Source: Nocardia aobensis NBRC 100429 | Lineage (GTDB): Bacteria > Actinomycetota > Actinomycetes > Mycobacteriales > Mycobacteriaceae | Length of the DNA: 49,963 nucleotides | Direction: 5' to 3' | NCBI RefSeq assembly: GCF_000308375.1 | Contig: NZ_BAFQ01000133.1 | Span: 1-49,963 of the forward strand | Shown: positions 26,964 through 35,286 of the stretch, piece by piece | Numbering within the stretch: position 1 is the stretch's first letter | Layout of the letters: each line of letters opens with the position of its first letter | Notes under the pieces: model-generated | The model's input: the letters and a program-made list of their open reading frames with translations, nothing else | Database searches by the model: none | Told to the model about the DNA's origin: nothing | Translations under genes and position numbers: made by a program

Positions 26964-27329
26964 TCAGTCGAGACAGAACTCGTTGCCTTCGATGTCCTGC
27001 ATCACCAGGCAGGACTCGTTGACGCCATCAGCACGCAGCAGGCGCACCCGTACCGCGCCGAGCGCGACCAGTCGCGCGCATTCGGACTCGAGTGCGGTCA
27101 CGCGCTCCTCACCCACCAGCCCGGTCCCCACCCGCACGTCCAGATGCAGCCGATTCTTCACAACCTTTCCCTCGGGCACGCGCTGGAAGTACAGGCGCGG
27201 CCCCACGCCCGAGGGATCGACGCATGCCGAACCCCGATGCTCGTACCCCAACACCGAAGACCAGAAACGAGCGACGCGCTCAGGTTCCGCGCAGTCGAAG
27301 GTGACTTGGACCTGTCTCACCGAGGCCAT
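26964..27329 (-). CDS. VOC-family (glyoxalase-like) protein
   Basis: This 121-residue single-domain vicinal oxygen chelate protein has VQVTFDCAEPERVARFWSSVLGYE at the start, RLHLDVRVGT in the middle and CLVMQDIEGNEFCLD at the end, giving the beta-alpha-beta-beta-beta pattern. The H of RLHLDV and the E of GNEFCLD are the likely metal-ligand positions. Functions range from glyoxalase to antibiotic-binding proteins. It precedes the APH-family kinase on the same strand by 44 bases and may share its transcript. Confidence 0.83.
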   Translation of the reverse strand: MASVRQVQVTFDCAEPERVARFWSSVLGYEHRGSACVDPSGVGPRLYFQRVPEGKVVKNRLHLDVRVGTGLVGEERVTALESECARLVALGAVRVRLLRADGVNESCLVMQDIEGNEFCLD

Positions 27330-27691
27330 CGCCCCACCCTAGAGACGGGCTCTGACACCGTCTCCACTTCGAATCGCCATGCTAGTAATAGGAGCCGCGC
27401 CCGAGTTCGCCGGTAGCCCCACCCGACAGGCTGGCCGATTCCGATGTCGCTTCGCCCGAACTCGAGCAGCTGTCGATCTGCGCGAAAGTCGTTGCGGTAT
27501 CGATGATCGTCGACGGTCGGCACCTGTCCGGCCTTCCGCGGGCCACGAGTACGAGTTCGCGCTCCGAAACTGCGGACCGTTCGCCGAAAGCCCAGCGCCC
27601 TTCGACCCCGGTGAAATACTGGTACCGGGTATCGCCAACTGTCGGCGACACTTTCGGGTCGGCTGATGCCACTCTTGGTTGGGAGACGTTC

Positions 27692-28789
27692 GTGCAGTAC
27701 ATGCCTCATATCGAATCGGATATCGCCGCCATGCACACCGAGTACCAGTCACTTCTTCACGGGGATCGATGGTCGTTGCGCACTCTGTTCAGCACCGACG
27801 ACTGCGATATCGCGGAATACTGTGGCACTTTCGCGCCGAACCGGTTCGGCGCCCAGGCGTGCGAGGCGGTCGAGACGTTCTGTCGCAGACACCGGATCTG
27901 GCTGGAAAGCGGTGGTGCCGCCTACAATTCGATGACACCCTACCTGCATCCGCGCACGATAGACCTGCCGCGGATGACGACGATCGGTGTCTACAACGCG
28001 ATCCTGTTCGCACTCAACGACACGGTGGGCCGCGAGAAGTTCAGCCATCTGTCCGAGGACGAACGAGCACAAGCACAGCGGGAAGTCGACCATCTGTGTC
28101 GATTATTCGAGTCCGGCCGGATCCGGCCGGACAACTCCACGCCCATCGTCGAGGCGAGCCTCGAATTCTTGACGACCCTCACCGAACAAGCCGAGCCCGT
28201 ATGGTTGCAGCGATTCCGCGCATCGACGATCGACCACCTGCGCTCGGCGATCCGCGATCAGAACGTCGGCGCACGCGGTGACCTGCTCAGCGTCGACGAC
28301 TACATAGCCCTGCGCAACGAAGTCTCGGGGATGTACCCCGCGATCCAGCTGTGCGAGTTCGCGCGCGACACCACCCTGCCCTGGGAGCAGCTCGCAGCCG
28401 CCGGCCTCGCCGAAGACCTGCGCACGCTGGAGCGCCTGACCGCCGAAGTCGGCGCCCTGATGAACGATGTCTTCTCCTTCGAGAAGGAGGTCATCGTGGA
28501 CCGTTCCGATTTCAACCTCATCTCGATTCTGCTGCTCAATACGCCCGGCGCGACGCTGGCCGACGCCGTACTCGGCGCCGCGCAGATCGTGCGTGAGCGA
28601 TTCACACACTTCCGCGGGCTGCGCCGCGACCTGCTCGACCGCTGCGCCACACTCGGTCCGCCGCTGGCCACCGCCGTCACCGCCTATACCGACGACCTCG
28701 ACCAATGCGTGCAGGCGAGCTGGGTGTGGCAATGCGCCACCTCGCGCTACAAGGGCCGGTCGATATTCGCCGAGGCCCACCACCCATAG
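27692..28789 (+). CDS. Class I terpene synthase
   Basis: This is a 365-residue terpene synthase-fold protein. The NSE metal triad is intact: NDVFSFEKE gives N258, S262 and E266. A C-terminal W...SRYK segment provides the usual Arg-Tyr pair. The first metal motif is atypical: where bacterial enzymes have Asp-rich DDxx(x)D/E, this has NDTVGRE at 109-115. The GTG at 27692 is preferred because GGGAG lies just upstream; the open frame to 27503 has poor composition, and the ATG at 27701 is an alternative. Such enzymes ionise prenyl diphosphates and cyclise them to mono-, sesqui- or diterpenes. There is no prenyltransferase or tailoring P450 directly beside it; the PAS-GGDEF gene follows after 135 bases. 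Confidence 0.85.
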   Translation: MQYMPHIESDIAAMHTEYQSLLHGDRWSLRTLFSTDDCDIAEYCGTFAPNRFGAQACEAVETFCRRHRIWLESGGAAYNSMTPYLHPRTIDLPRMTTIGVYNAILFALNDTVGREKFSHLSEDERAQAQREVDHLCRLFESGRIRPDNSTPIVEASLEFLTTLTEQAEPVWLQRFRASTIDHLRSAIRDQNVGARGDLLSVDDYIALRNEVSGMYPAIQLCEFARDTTLPWEQLAAAGLAEDLRTLERLTAEVGALMNDVFSFEKEVIVDRSDFNLISILLLNTPGATLADAVLGAAQIVRERFTHFRGLRRDLLDRCATLGPPLATAVTAYTDDLDQCVQASWVWQCATSRYKGRSIFAEAHHP

Positions 28790-28924
28790 GTAGTCCGCCG
28801 ATGACGTGACGAATCGGGCATGCAGTACCTTTGACTGCAGCGTCTCGATCAGCAGTACCAGCCGGGGGACTATCGCCGGGCACCCGAAGTAGCAGCACAA
28901 GCGCATCGGACATGGGGAGTTGGA

Positions 28925-30211
28925 GTGGATGATCTGAGCACGGCACTCGCCCAGCAATGGGAGCGCGCGCTCGCGACGATCACCGCCCACCCTTCCTACG
29001 CCGACGTAGAAATCTCGTTTCTGCGCGATCTGCTGGAAGAAGTCCACGCCGGTCTCACCGCGGAGGTCTTCGACGCGGCCGCCGGCTCCCGGGTGGGAGC
29101 GGCGCTGGCGGGTGCCCAGCTCACCGATCCGGCGGTCCCGGTCGTGTCCGCCCCGGTACTGCACAGGCTCACGGAATTCAGCGACCACCCCGACACCGGC
29201 CGGCGCATGGCCGCCCTGCTCGTCGCGTTCGGACACGGCCACCATTTCCTGGCCGAAGCGATCCGGGCCGACGATGTCGAGGAAGGCCAGCGCCGGTTCC
29301 GGCTCGTGTTCGACCACGCCTCCATCGCCATCGCTATCGGCGACACCAACGGTGTTCTGCTGGAAGCCAATCCACATCTGGCCGACATGATCGGCGTACC
29401 GGTCGACTCACTGCGCGGGATCAGCGTCTACGACTTCGCCCACCCCGACGATCAGGCCGCGATCCGCCAGATGGTCTACGACGACCTGGTACCCGCCAGG
29501 GCGGGTACCGCGAAGATCGAACGGCGCCTGCAGCGCGCGGACGGCAGCACCGGCTGGGCCACATTCGCGATCACCTATGTCCGGAGCGCCTTCGGCCCGG
29601 ACTATCTGCTGGCCATCGGTGAGGACGTCACCGAACGCCACCAACTGCAGGAGCAGCTCCACTACCAGGCGCGCCACGACGCGCTCACCGAGCTGCCCAA
29701 CCGCCGCCACCTGCTCGACACGCTCAGAGCAGTGATCTCCACGGCCGGCGAGAACGATCAGATGGGGCTGTGCTTCACCGACCTGGACCACTTCAAAGAG
29801 GTCAACGACCGATACGGTCACGGCGTCGGCGACCAGGTGCTGGCCACCGTCGCCCGTCGCCTGCACGACAGCCTGCAGGACGACGGATGCCTGGTCGCAC
29901 GGATCGGCGGCGACGAATTCGTCACCCTCATCCCGCCCCCGGCCGACACGCGACGGGTCTCCGATGTCGCAGATCGCCTGCGCGGCGCACTGTCGCATCC
30001 CCTCATCGTCGGCGGGCACAGGCTCCACATTTCCGCCAGCATCGGCGCCGTCGTCACACCGATCGCCGGCAAGGACCCGGAATGGCTGCTCGACGCGGCC
30101 GACACCTCGCTGTACGACGCCAAATCCGGCGCCCGCGGCAACTGGATCCTGCACACCGTCCACGCTGCCGAGTCCGCCGACGACGGCCCCGCCAGATACG
30201 GAAACGCCTGA
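28925..30211 (+). CDS. PAS-GGDEF diguanylate cyclase
   Basis: This 428-residue cytoplasmic signalling protein has three parts: an N-terminal all-helical domain of unrecognised type (about 1-115), a PAS domain (about 121-235, FDHASIAIAIGDTNGVLLEANPHLADMIG), and a GGDEF domain (about 255-415). The active-site motif GGDEF is intact at 328-332, and LTELPNRRHLL and FTDLDHFKEVNDRYGH are the usual substrate-binding segments, so it should make cyclic di-GMP from two GTP. No RxxD inhibitory site is seen in the residues just before GGDEF. There are no membrane helices. The GTG start at 28925 follows GGGGAG. It may be co-transcribed with the terpene synthase; there is no functional proof. Confidence 0.9.
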   Translation: MDDLSTALAQQWERALATITAHPSYADVEISFLRDLLEEVHAGLTAEVFDAAAGSRVGAALAGAQLTDPAVPVVSAPVLHRLTEFSDHPDTGRRMAALLVAFGHGHHFLAEAIRADDVEEGQRRFRLVFDHASIAIAIGDTNGVLLEANPHLADMIGVPVDSLRGISVYDFAHPDDQAAIRQMVYDDLVPARAGTAKIERRLQRADGSTGWATFAITYVRSAFGPDYLLAIGEDVTERHQLQEQLHYQARHDALTELPNRRHLLDTLRAVISTAGENDQMGLCFTDLDHFKEVNDRYGHGVGDQVLATVARRLHDSLQDDGCLVARIGGDEFVTLIPPPADTRRVSDVADRLRGALSHPLIVGGHRLHISASIGAVVTPIAGKDPEWLLDAADTSLYDAKSGARGNWILHTVHAAESADDGPARYGNA

Positions 30212-30221
30212 GGACCCCGGG

Positions 30222-30776
30222 CTACGACGGCTGCTCGGCGGCCGGCAACACTCGATAGACGATCTCCACGCCACCACCGTCCAACGGCCGCGAGCTCTCG
30301 AATGCGAGATCGGTCCGCGGATCCAGCGAGTCGGTCAGGCGTATGCCGCCGCCGACGAAGAACGGCAGGATCACGAGCTCGAGTTTGTCGAGGACACCGA
30401 GCGCGCGATAGGTCTCGATCGTGGCGGGCCCACCGATCAGATGGACATCGCCGCCGCGATTGGCCGCACGTACCTTCTCCAGCAGCCGCACCGGATCGTC
30501 GTCGACGGTCACGTCGTCGGGGGTGCCCTCGGGCCGATGCGAACCCAGCACGAAGACCTCGAGATCCGGCCACGGCCAGCGATCGGCGGACAGCGCCGGT
30601 TCGAAGGTCGTACGGCCCATCAACGCGGCCTCGCAGGTACGCAGGAATTCGGCGATGCCGTGACTGCCCGGACCGTGCACCGGATCGATGACCTGAGGCG
30701 GCCAGCCATCCGGAGTCGTCACGTAACCATCGGCGGTCATACACAGGCGGGCCAGGATCTGCATCGGTTCATCCAT
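30222..30776 (-). CDS. RibD/dihydrofolate-reductase-like family protein
   Basis: This protein of about 184 residues has the RibD C-terminal/DHFR fold: ILARLCMTADGYVTTPDGW at the N-terminus, AALMGRTTFEP and VHLIGGPATIETYRALGVLDKLELVILPFFVGGGIRL in the cofactor-binding half. Stand-alone members are NADPH-dependent reductases of unknown substrate, common in actinomycetes. The start is uncertain: ATG at 30776 (used), ATG at 30764, or an upstream GTG at 30839; none has a clear ribosome site. It ends ten bases from the convergent GGDEF gene. Confidence 0.82.
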   Translation of the reverse strand: MDEPMQILARLCMTADGYVTTPDGWPPQVIDPVHGPGSHGIAEFLRTCEAALMGRTTFEPALSADRWPWPDLEVFVLGSHRPEGTPDDVTVDDDPVRLLEKVRAANRGGDVHLIGGPATIETYRALGVLDKLELVILPFFVGGGIRLTDSLDPRTDLAFESSRPLDGGGVEIVYRVLPAAEQPS

Positions 30777-30866
30777 TCTGTCGAGTCGCAGAAGAGACGA
30801 TGCGTGCGTCCGAAAATCATCGGCGGTCGGTGCGTCCACGCCATCCGGCCGGTCGGAGACGGCCCT

Positions 30867-32108
30867 TCACTCGCCCCGGTAGCGCACCTGGAATTCCTTG
30901 ATGCCGTTCAACCAGCCCGACCGCAACCGCCGTGGGTCGCCCAGCTTGGTGATGTCGGGGAGGTGGTCGGCGACGGCGTTGAAGATCAGATCGATCTCCA
31001 GTCTGGCCAGGTTGGCGCCGATGCAGAAGTGCGCGCCCGTGCCGCCGAAGGCCAAGTGCGGGTTGGGGTTCCGGGTGATGTCGAAGGTGAACGGAGCGTC
31101 GAAGACCTCTTCGTCGAAATTCGCGGATCGGTAGACGATCAGTATCCGCTGCCCCTTCCGGATGCGCACGCCGCCGAGTTCGGTGTCCTCCAGCGCGGTT
31201 CGCTGGAACGTACTCACCGGTGTGGCCCATCGGACGATCTCGTCGACGGCGGTCTTGGGTCGCTGCGACTTGAAAAGCTCCCATTGGCCGGGGTTTTCGA
31301 GAAACGCGATCATTCCGTGCGTGATCGCGTTACGCGTGGTCTCGTTGCCGGCCACGGCCAGGAGGATGACGAAGAAGCCGAATTCCTCCGAGGTCAGCGC
31401 TTCGCCGTCGACGTCGGCGTGGACCAGTTCGGTCACGATATCGTCGGACGGCCGCGACTTTCTCGCTTCGGCCATCTGCCAGGCGTAGGCGAGGAGTTCT
31501 GTGGAAGCGGCCAGCGGGTCGACGCCGGCATACTCCGGGTCGTCGTAGCCGATCATTTCGTTGGACCACCGGAAAATCTTCATCCGGTCCTCCTGCGGCA
31601 CGCCGATCAATTCCGCGATCGCCTGCAACGGCAGTTCGCATGCCACCTGCGTGACGAAGTCACCCGCGCCCGCCTCGGCCGCCGCCGCCACGATGGCCTC
31701 GGCGCGGGCGGACAACTCCGCGCGCAGCCCGTTGACGGCCCGCGGGGTGAATCCCTTCGAGATCAGCTTGCGCATCCTGGTGTGTTGCGGCGCATCCTGA
31801 TTCAGCAGAACGAGCCGCTGCATCTCCATCCGCTCGGGGGTGAGTTCGACGCCGTACCGCGGCAGCGCGGTGTTCTCGGCATTGGAGAACACATCGCTGC
31901 GCCGAGACACCTCTTTGACGTCGGCGTGTTTGGTCACCACCCAGAATCCGTCGTCCGGAAAACCGTCGCTGTGCGGCGGCTTCGAATTCCACCAGATCGG
32001 AGCCGCACGACGCAGTTCCGCCAGCTCTTCGACCGGCACCCGCCGGGCCCACATATCCGGATCCGTGACATCGAAATTCGCCGGGATATCGGGACGTGTC
32101 GCACGCAT
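30867..32108 (-). CDS. cyp125: Cytochrome P450, steroid C26 (27)-monooxygenase, CYP125 type
   Basis: This 413-residue P450 matches the CYP125 family along its length: RVPVEELAELRRAAPIWWN, LNQDAPQHTRMRKLISKGFTPRAV, the I-helix LAVAGNETTRNAITHGM (about residue 250), ATPVSTFQRTALEDTELGGV, and the haem loop FGGTGAHFCIGANLAR with the axial cysteine at 362. CYP125 oxidises the terminal methyl of the cholesterol side chain, the first step of side-chain degradation. The start is set at ATG 32108 (GGTGG upstream); a longer frame to 32156 would place the N-terminus across a KstR-like operator at 32136-32149. It is divergent from the hydrolase at 32329. Confidence 0.92.
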   Translation of the reverse strand: MRATRPDIPANFDVTDPDMWARRVPVEELAELRRAAPIWWNSKPPHSDGFPDDGFWVVTKHADVKEVSRRSDVFSNAENTALPRYGVELTPERMEMQRLVLLNQDAPQHTRMRKLISKGFTPRAVNGLRAELSARAEAIVAAAAEAGAGDFVTQVACELPLQAIAELIGVPQEDRMKIFRWSNEMIGYDDPEYAGVDPLAASTELLAYAWQMAEARKSRPSDDIVTELVHADVDGEALTSEEFGFFVILLAVAGNETTRNAITHGMIAFLENPGQWELFKSQRPKTAVDEIVRWATPVSTFQRTALEDTELGGVRIRKGQRILIVYRSANFDEEVFDAPFTFDITRNPNPHLAFGGTGAHFCIGANLARLEIDLIFNAVADHLPDITKLGDPRRLRSGWLNGIKEFQVRYRGE

Positions 32109-32135
32109 ATCAACCACCGGGCCGTCATCGCTGAC

Positions 32136-32149
32136 TGAAACAGGTTCTA
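32136..32149. promoter_or_regulatory. KstR-like operator upstream of the P450 gene
   Basis: On the minus strand this reads TAGAACCTGTTTCA, which fits the KstR consensus TnnAACnnGTTnnA at all conserved positions. KstR is the TetR repressor of cholesterol catabolism in mycobacteria and rhodococci. The site ends 28 bases before the chosen P450 start codon, a normal place for repression of a promoter or early transcript. No recognisable kstR gene is certain in this window. Confidence 0.8.
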
Positions 32150-32328
32150 GACACATTCAAGCACAATCGCAGGGCCCTGGGACGCGATCTACGGCGACCG
32201 CCACGACGGTTCGGCCGAGCCCGCGGGGGTCGCCGATCTATGCCGGCAACCGAAACGACGGCCTACGCGTCGACCGCTGACCGGGAAATGTCGGCAGTGC
32301 AGCGGCACGGCGATGGCAGGCTCGGGAT

Positions 32329-33192
32329 ATGACCTCCGTCGATACCCGCTCGGTACCCGAACTACTGGAATTGCCCACCGAACACGGCGTGCTGCGCTAC
32401 CGCGACACTGGCGAGGGCCCGCCACTGCTGATGCTGCACGGGTCCGGGCCGGGTGTCACCGGCTGGCGTAACTTCAGCGGTAACGTGCCGACCTTCGCCC
32501 GGCATTACCGCACGCTGGTGCTCGAGTTCCCCGGATTCGGGGTCAGCGACGACTTCGGTGCGGCACATCCGATGATGTCGGCGCAGCTGGCGGTCACCGC
32601 GTTCCTGGACGGGCTCGGACTCGAGACCGTCCGGATCATCGGCAACTCGATGGGCGGTTTCGTGGCAACGGAATTCGCTCTCGCCGCGCCGCAGCGGGTC
32701 GAACGTCTGGTCACCATCGGCGGCATCGGCACGAACATCTTCAGTCCGCAGCCGGGCGAGGGGATCATCCGGCTCAGCGAGTTCGTCGAGAATCCGACCC
32801 GCGACAGTTTGGTCGCCTGGCTGCGCTCGATGGTCTACGACCAGGCGCTGCTCACCGAGGAACTGATCGAGCAGCGCTGGGAGCAGGCCACCGAACCCGG
32901 CGTCCTGGAGAATTCACGGCGGATGTACGGCCGCGCGGCGCTGGCGCGCATGGCGGAGGCAGCGCGCGCCGCCGATGCCACTCCGGGCTGGGCGAATCTG
33001 CGCCGGATCTCCGTTCCGACGCTGATCACGTGGGGACGCGACGACCGGGTGAGCCCGGTCGACATGTCGCTGATCGCGATGCGGACCCTGCCCCACGGCG
33101 AGGTGCACATCTTCCCGAACTGCGGACACTGGGTGATGATCGAGCAGAAGCAGGCGTGGGAGGCGACCGTCTCGGCGTTCCTCGCCCGCTAG
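32329..33192 (+). CDS. Alpha/beta hydrolase, meta-cleavage product hydrolase (HsaD/BphD-like)
   Basis: This 287-residue C-C bond hydrolase has the oxyanion segment LHGSGPGVTGWRNF, the nucleophile elbow GNSMGG (Ser107), the acid in WGRDDRVSP (Asp238 or 239) and the final His in NCGHWVMIEQ (His267). The HGSGPG element and spacing are those of the BphD/HsaD branch, which splits the vinylogous diketone from extradiol ring cleavage. With the HsaC dioxygenase at 38413-39318 in the same region, it likely hydrolyses the ring-opened steroid product 4,9-DSHA. It is divergent from the P450 gene, which carries the KstR-like site in the shared 220-base gap. Confidence 0.85.
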   Translation: MTSVDTRSVPELLELPTEHGVLRYRDTGEGPPLLMLHGSGPGVTGWRNFSGNVPTFARHYRTLVLEFPGFGVSDDFGAAHPMMSAQLAVTAFLDGLGLETVRIIGNSMGGFVATEFALAAPQRVERLVTIGGIGTNIFSPQPGEGIIRLSEFVENPTRDSLVAWLRSMVYDQALLTEELIEQRWEQATEPGVLENSRRMYGRAALARMAEAARAADATPGWANLRRISVPTLITWGRDDRVSPVDMSLIAMRTLPHGEVHIFPNCGHWVMIEQKQAWEATVSAFLAR

Positions 33193-33223
33193 CCACCACA
33201 TCGGTGCCGGTTCCGCCGCGCGA

Positions 33224-33859
33224 TTACGGGACCGGCACCGACGGCTGGGCCATCACCGCCCGCAGACCGACGAGCAGCATCTTCATACCGCGTAGCTGCA
33301 GGGCCTCCACCTCGGAGAAGTCGCCGCCGCCCTCCTCGTCGACCCACTGGATGTAGGCCTGGCGGCTGGTGTGCACGATCAGCTCCGCCGGGAGTCTGCG
33401 CAGGAACGGATCGTCACCGAGTTCGACTCTCGCCGAAAGGAATTCCGTGATCGGCTCGCAGAGTTGCTCGCCCCATTCCAGCCAGCGCAGACGGTACTGC
33501 GGCGTATGGATCATCAGCGTCATGAATTTGCGGTCGGATTCGGGTGTCCGGCGCTTGTACACCTCGGTGGTGAACGCGCGCGCCAGTGTTTCGGCGACGT
33601 CGGCGTCGGCCGGCGCGTTCTTCAGGAAGTCGATGATGATCGCCTGGCTGCGCCGGAACAGCGGCCCCATGACGTCTTCCTTCACCGGGAAGTGGCGGTG
33701 GAAGGTCCTCGGCGCGATGCCGACCGTCTCGCAGATGCGTTCCACGGTCGCGGAGGTGTCACCGTCGGCGACGAACATATCGCGCGCGGTATTCGCGATG
33801 GCCAGGCGCAACTCCTCCGCGCGGCGTTCGGTCAGCGTCGGCCTGGACGACTTGCTCAC
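33224..33859 (-). CDS. TetR-family transcriptional regulator
   Basis: This 211-residue regulator has an N-terminal DNA-binding domain (RRAEELRLAIANTARDMFVADGDTSATVERICETVGIAPRTFHRHFPVKEDV, about 10-60) and a helical ligand domain. The GTG start at 33859 lies close after an AGGAGGACAGAGG stretch. It is divergent from the IclR gene, and the gap contains a perfect 21-bp palindrome at 33994-34014, a natural operator for one of the two. Being inside the steroid island it may respond to a steroid or CoA metabolite. It does not clearly match KstR itself. Confidence 0.85.
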   Translation of the reverse strand: MSKSSRPTLTERRAEELRLAIANTARDMFVADGDTSATVERICETVGIAPRTFHRHFPVKEDVMGPLFRRSQAIIIDFLKNAPADADVAETLARAFTTEVYKRRTPESDRKFMTLMIHTPQYRLRWLEWGEQLCEPITEFLSARVELGDDPFLRRLPAELIVHTSRQAYIQWVDEEGGGDFSEVEALQLRGMKMLLVGLRAVMAQPSVPVP

Positions 33860-33993
33860 GACCTCTGTCCTCCTTGATCGCAGTCCACAGTAACGCGGTC
33901 GGGAAAACGTCTGGAGGGGTTCGCATTCGTCGATCCGTTCGAGCACATCGATGTGATCTGCTTTACATCCACCTGCACCCTCCTTAGACTCAG

Positions 33994-34014
33994 ACCTGTC
34001 AGAATCTGACAGGT
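33994..34014. promoter_or_regulatory. Perfect 21-bp palindromic operator
   Basis: ACCTGTCAGA (33994-34003) and TCTGACAGGT (34005-34014) are exact reverse complements around a single A. It is 40 bases upstream of the IclR start (34054) and 135 bases upstream of the TetR start (33859). Length and symmetry fit a TetR- or IclR-family dimer site. Confidence 0.7.
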
Positions 34015-34053
34015 AGTCATATTCTGCACATGTCTGGCGGTTGGAGGCAACAG

Positions 34054-34836
34054 GTGGCAACGGTGCAGCTCGAACAAACCCCCAACGCGATGATCGATCG
34101 CGTGGCGTCCCTGCTGGAGGCCTTCGTCGGGCAGCGGCCCATGACGCTGGCCGATATCGCCCGGCGCTCACATCTCCCGCGCTCGTCGGCGCATCGAATC
34201 CTGCAGCGGCTCGTGGAACTCGGCTGGGTGGAACGCCACGGCTTCGAATACGCCTTGGGCATAAGGATGTTCGAGCTCGGGTCGCAGGTGGTGCGCCAGC
34301 GCAGCGTCAACGACGTGGCGATGGCGGTCATGACCGCACTGCACCGGCGCACGGGCCTGACAGCACATCTGAGCCTGTTGTCCGGCGCGGAGATCCTGCA
34401 TCTGAACCGGGTGGGCGCCTGGCCGACGCCGGGGCGCCAGTGGGCGGTCGGCGCTCGCCAGCCCGTCGAGTTCACCGCGGCCGGGCACGCGTTGCTGGCA
34501 GCGATGGAACCGGAGCAGTGGCCGGAGCTCGCCTTCGCCAGCGCGCCGACCTGCTACAGCATGCGGACTCGCCGGCAACTGGAGCGTGAACTGGAGAAGG
34601 TGCGCGATCGCAGCGGGGTCGCGGTGGACTCGCAGGGCTGCGCGCTGGGAGTGACGGTGGTCGCGGCCGCGCTCGACATCGATGTCGACCGAGGGCGCGT
34701 GGCGGTGTCCCTGTGTGGTCCGACGCGCTCGATCAAAACCAGCGCGGTCGTCTCGGACGTGCGGCTGGCGGCGAGCGAGATCCGGCGCGTGGCGCTCGCG
34801 GCGCCGCGGAGAGGCCCGCAGCCGGTGCGCGTCTGA
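34054..34836 (+). CDS. IclR-family transcriptional regulator
   Basis: This 260-residue IclR-type protein has an N-terminal winged helix (MIDRVASLLEAFVGQRPMTLADIARRSHLPRSSAHRILQRLVELGWVER) and a C-terminal effector domain (LSLLSGAEILHLNRVG, then FTAAGHALLAAM). The start is the GTG at 34054, six bases after GGAGG; an ATG at 34030 is in frame but has no ribosome site. IclR regulators control catabolic operons for aromatic and steroid compounds in related bacteria. Its position next to the hsaA-hsaC-kstD-kshA run suggests it regulates that operon. Confidence 0.87.
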   Translation: MATVQLEQTPNAMIDRVASLLEAFVGQRPMTLADIARRSHLPRSSAHRILQRLVELGWVERHGFEYALGIRMFELGSQVVRQRSVNDVAMAVMTALHRRTGLTAHLSLLSGAEILHLNRVGAWPTPGRQWAVGARQPVEFTAAGHALLAAMEPEQWPELAFASAPTCYSMRTRRQLERELEKVRDRSGVAVDSQGCALGVTVVAAALDIDVDRGRVAVSLCGPTRSIKTSAVVSDVRLAASEIRRVALAAPRRGPQPVRV

Positions 34837-34907
34837 CCGTCACGAGTAACGTTGCGGCACAGGGGCTTTCGCCGCAGAGAGCATCGGTGCGCCCGCTGTC
34901 CCTTAGG

Positions 34908-35237
34908 TCAGGCGGGCTGGCCGATCGGACGGATCGTGACCGTGTTGAGGTCCACGCCTGCCGGTTGGCCGAGCGCGAAACCGATCGCCTCGGCCACCGC
35001 ATCCGGGCCCATCGCGAGGGGCGGAACCTGTCCGTGCCAGAACGCGGTGTCGATCATGCCCGGGTTCACGACCGTGACTCCGATGCCGCGGGTCGTGGCG
35101 TGCAGGCGGAGGTTTTCGGCGAAGCCGACCACTGCCCACTTCGTGGCGGAGTAGAGGGTGCCCGGGCTGTTCTTGATTCCGGCCACGCTACCGATGAGCA
35201 CCAGCGGGCCGCCGGATCGATCGAGGAGATACCGCAC
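34908..35237 (-). pseudogene. C-terminal fragment of a short-chain dehydrogenase/reductase
   Basis: The last 109 codons of an SDR are intact: PLVLIGSVAGIKNSPGTLYSATKWAVVGFAENLR with the catalytic Ser, Tyr and Lys, then VTVVNPGMIDTAFW. The N-terminal Rossmann part, with the glycine-rich cofactor loop, is missing. The homology begins abruptly at VRYLLDRSGG, exactly where the hairpin at 35237-35270 begins. A GTG at 35237 could start translation, but a protein without the NAD(P)-binding half would not be active. Confidence 0.75.
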
Positions 35238-35270
35238 GGGCCCCTGTCGTCCAACGACGGCAGGGGCCCG
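35237..35270. terminator. Strong GC-rich hairpin, terminator of the steroid operon
   Basis: A 15-bp stem (35237-35251 with 35256-35270) has one G-T pair and a four-base CAAC loop. It lies 17 bases beyond the stop of the last gene of the leftward operon. There is no T run, which is common for actinomycete terminators. Confidence 0.65.
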
Positions 35271-35286
35271 CGGTCTCGATATCCGC

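Noticed and set aside
32109..32156. N-terminal extension of the P450 to the ATG at 32156
   Set aside because: It would run across the KstR-like operator, has no ribosome site and goes beyond the expected family start.
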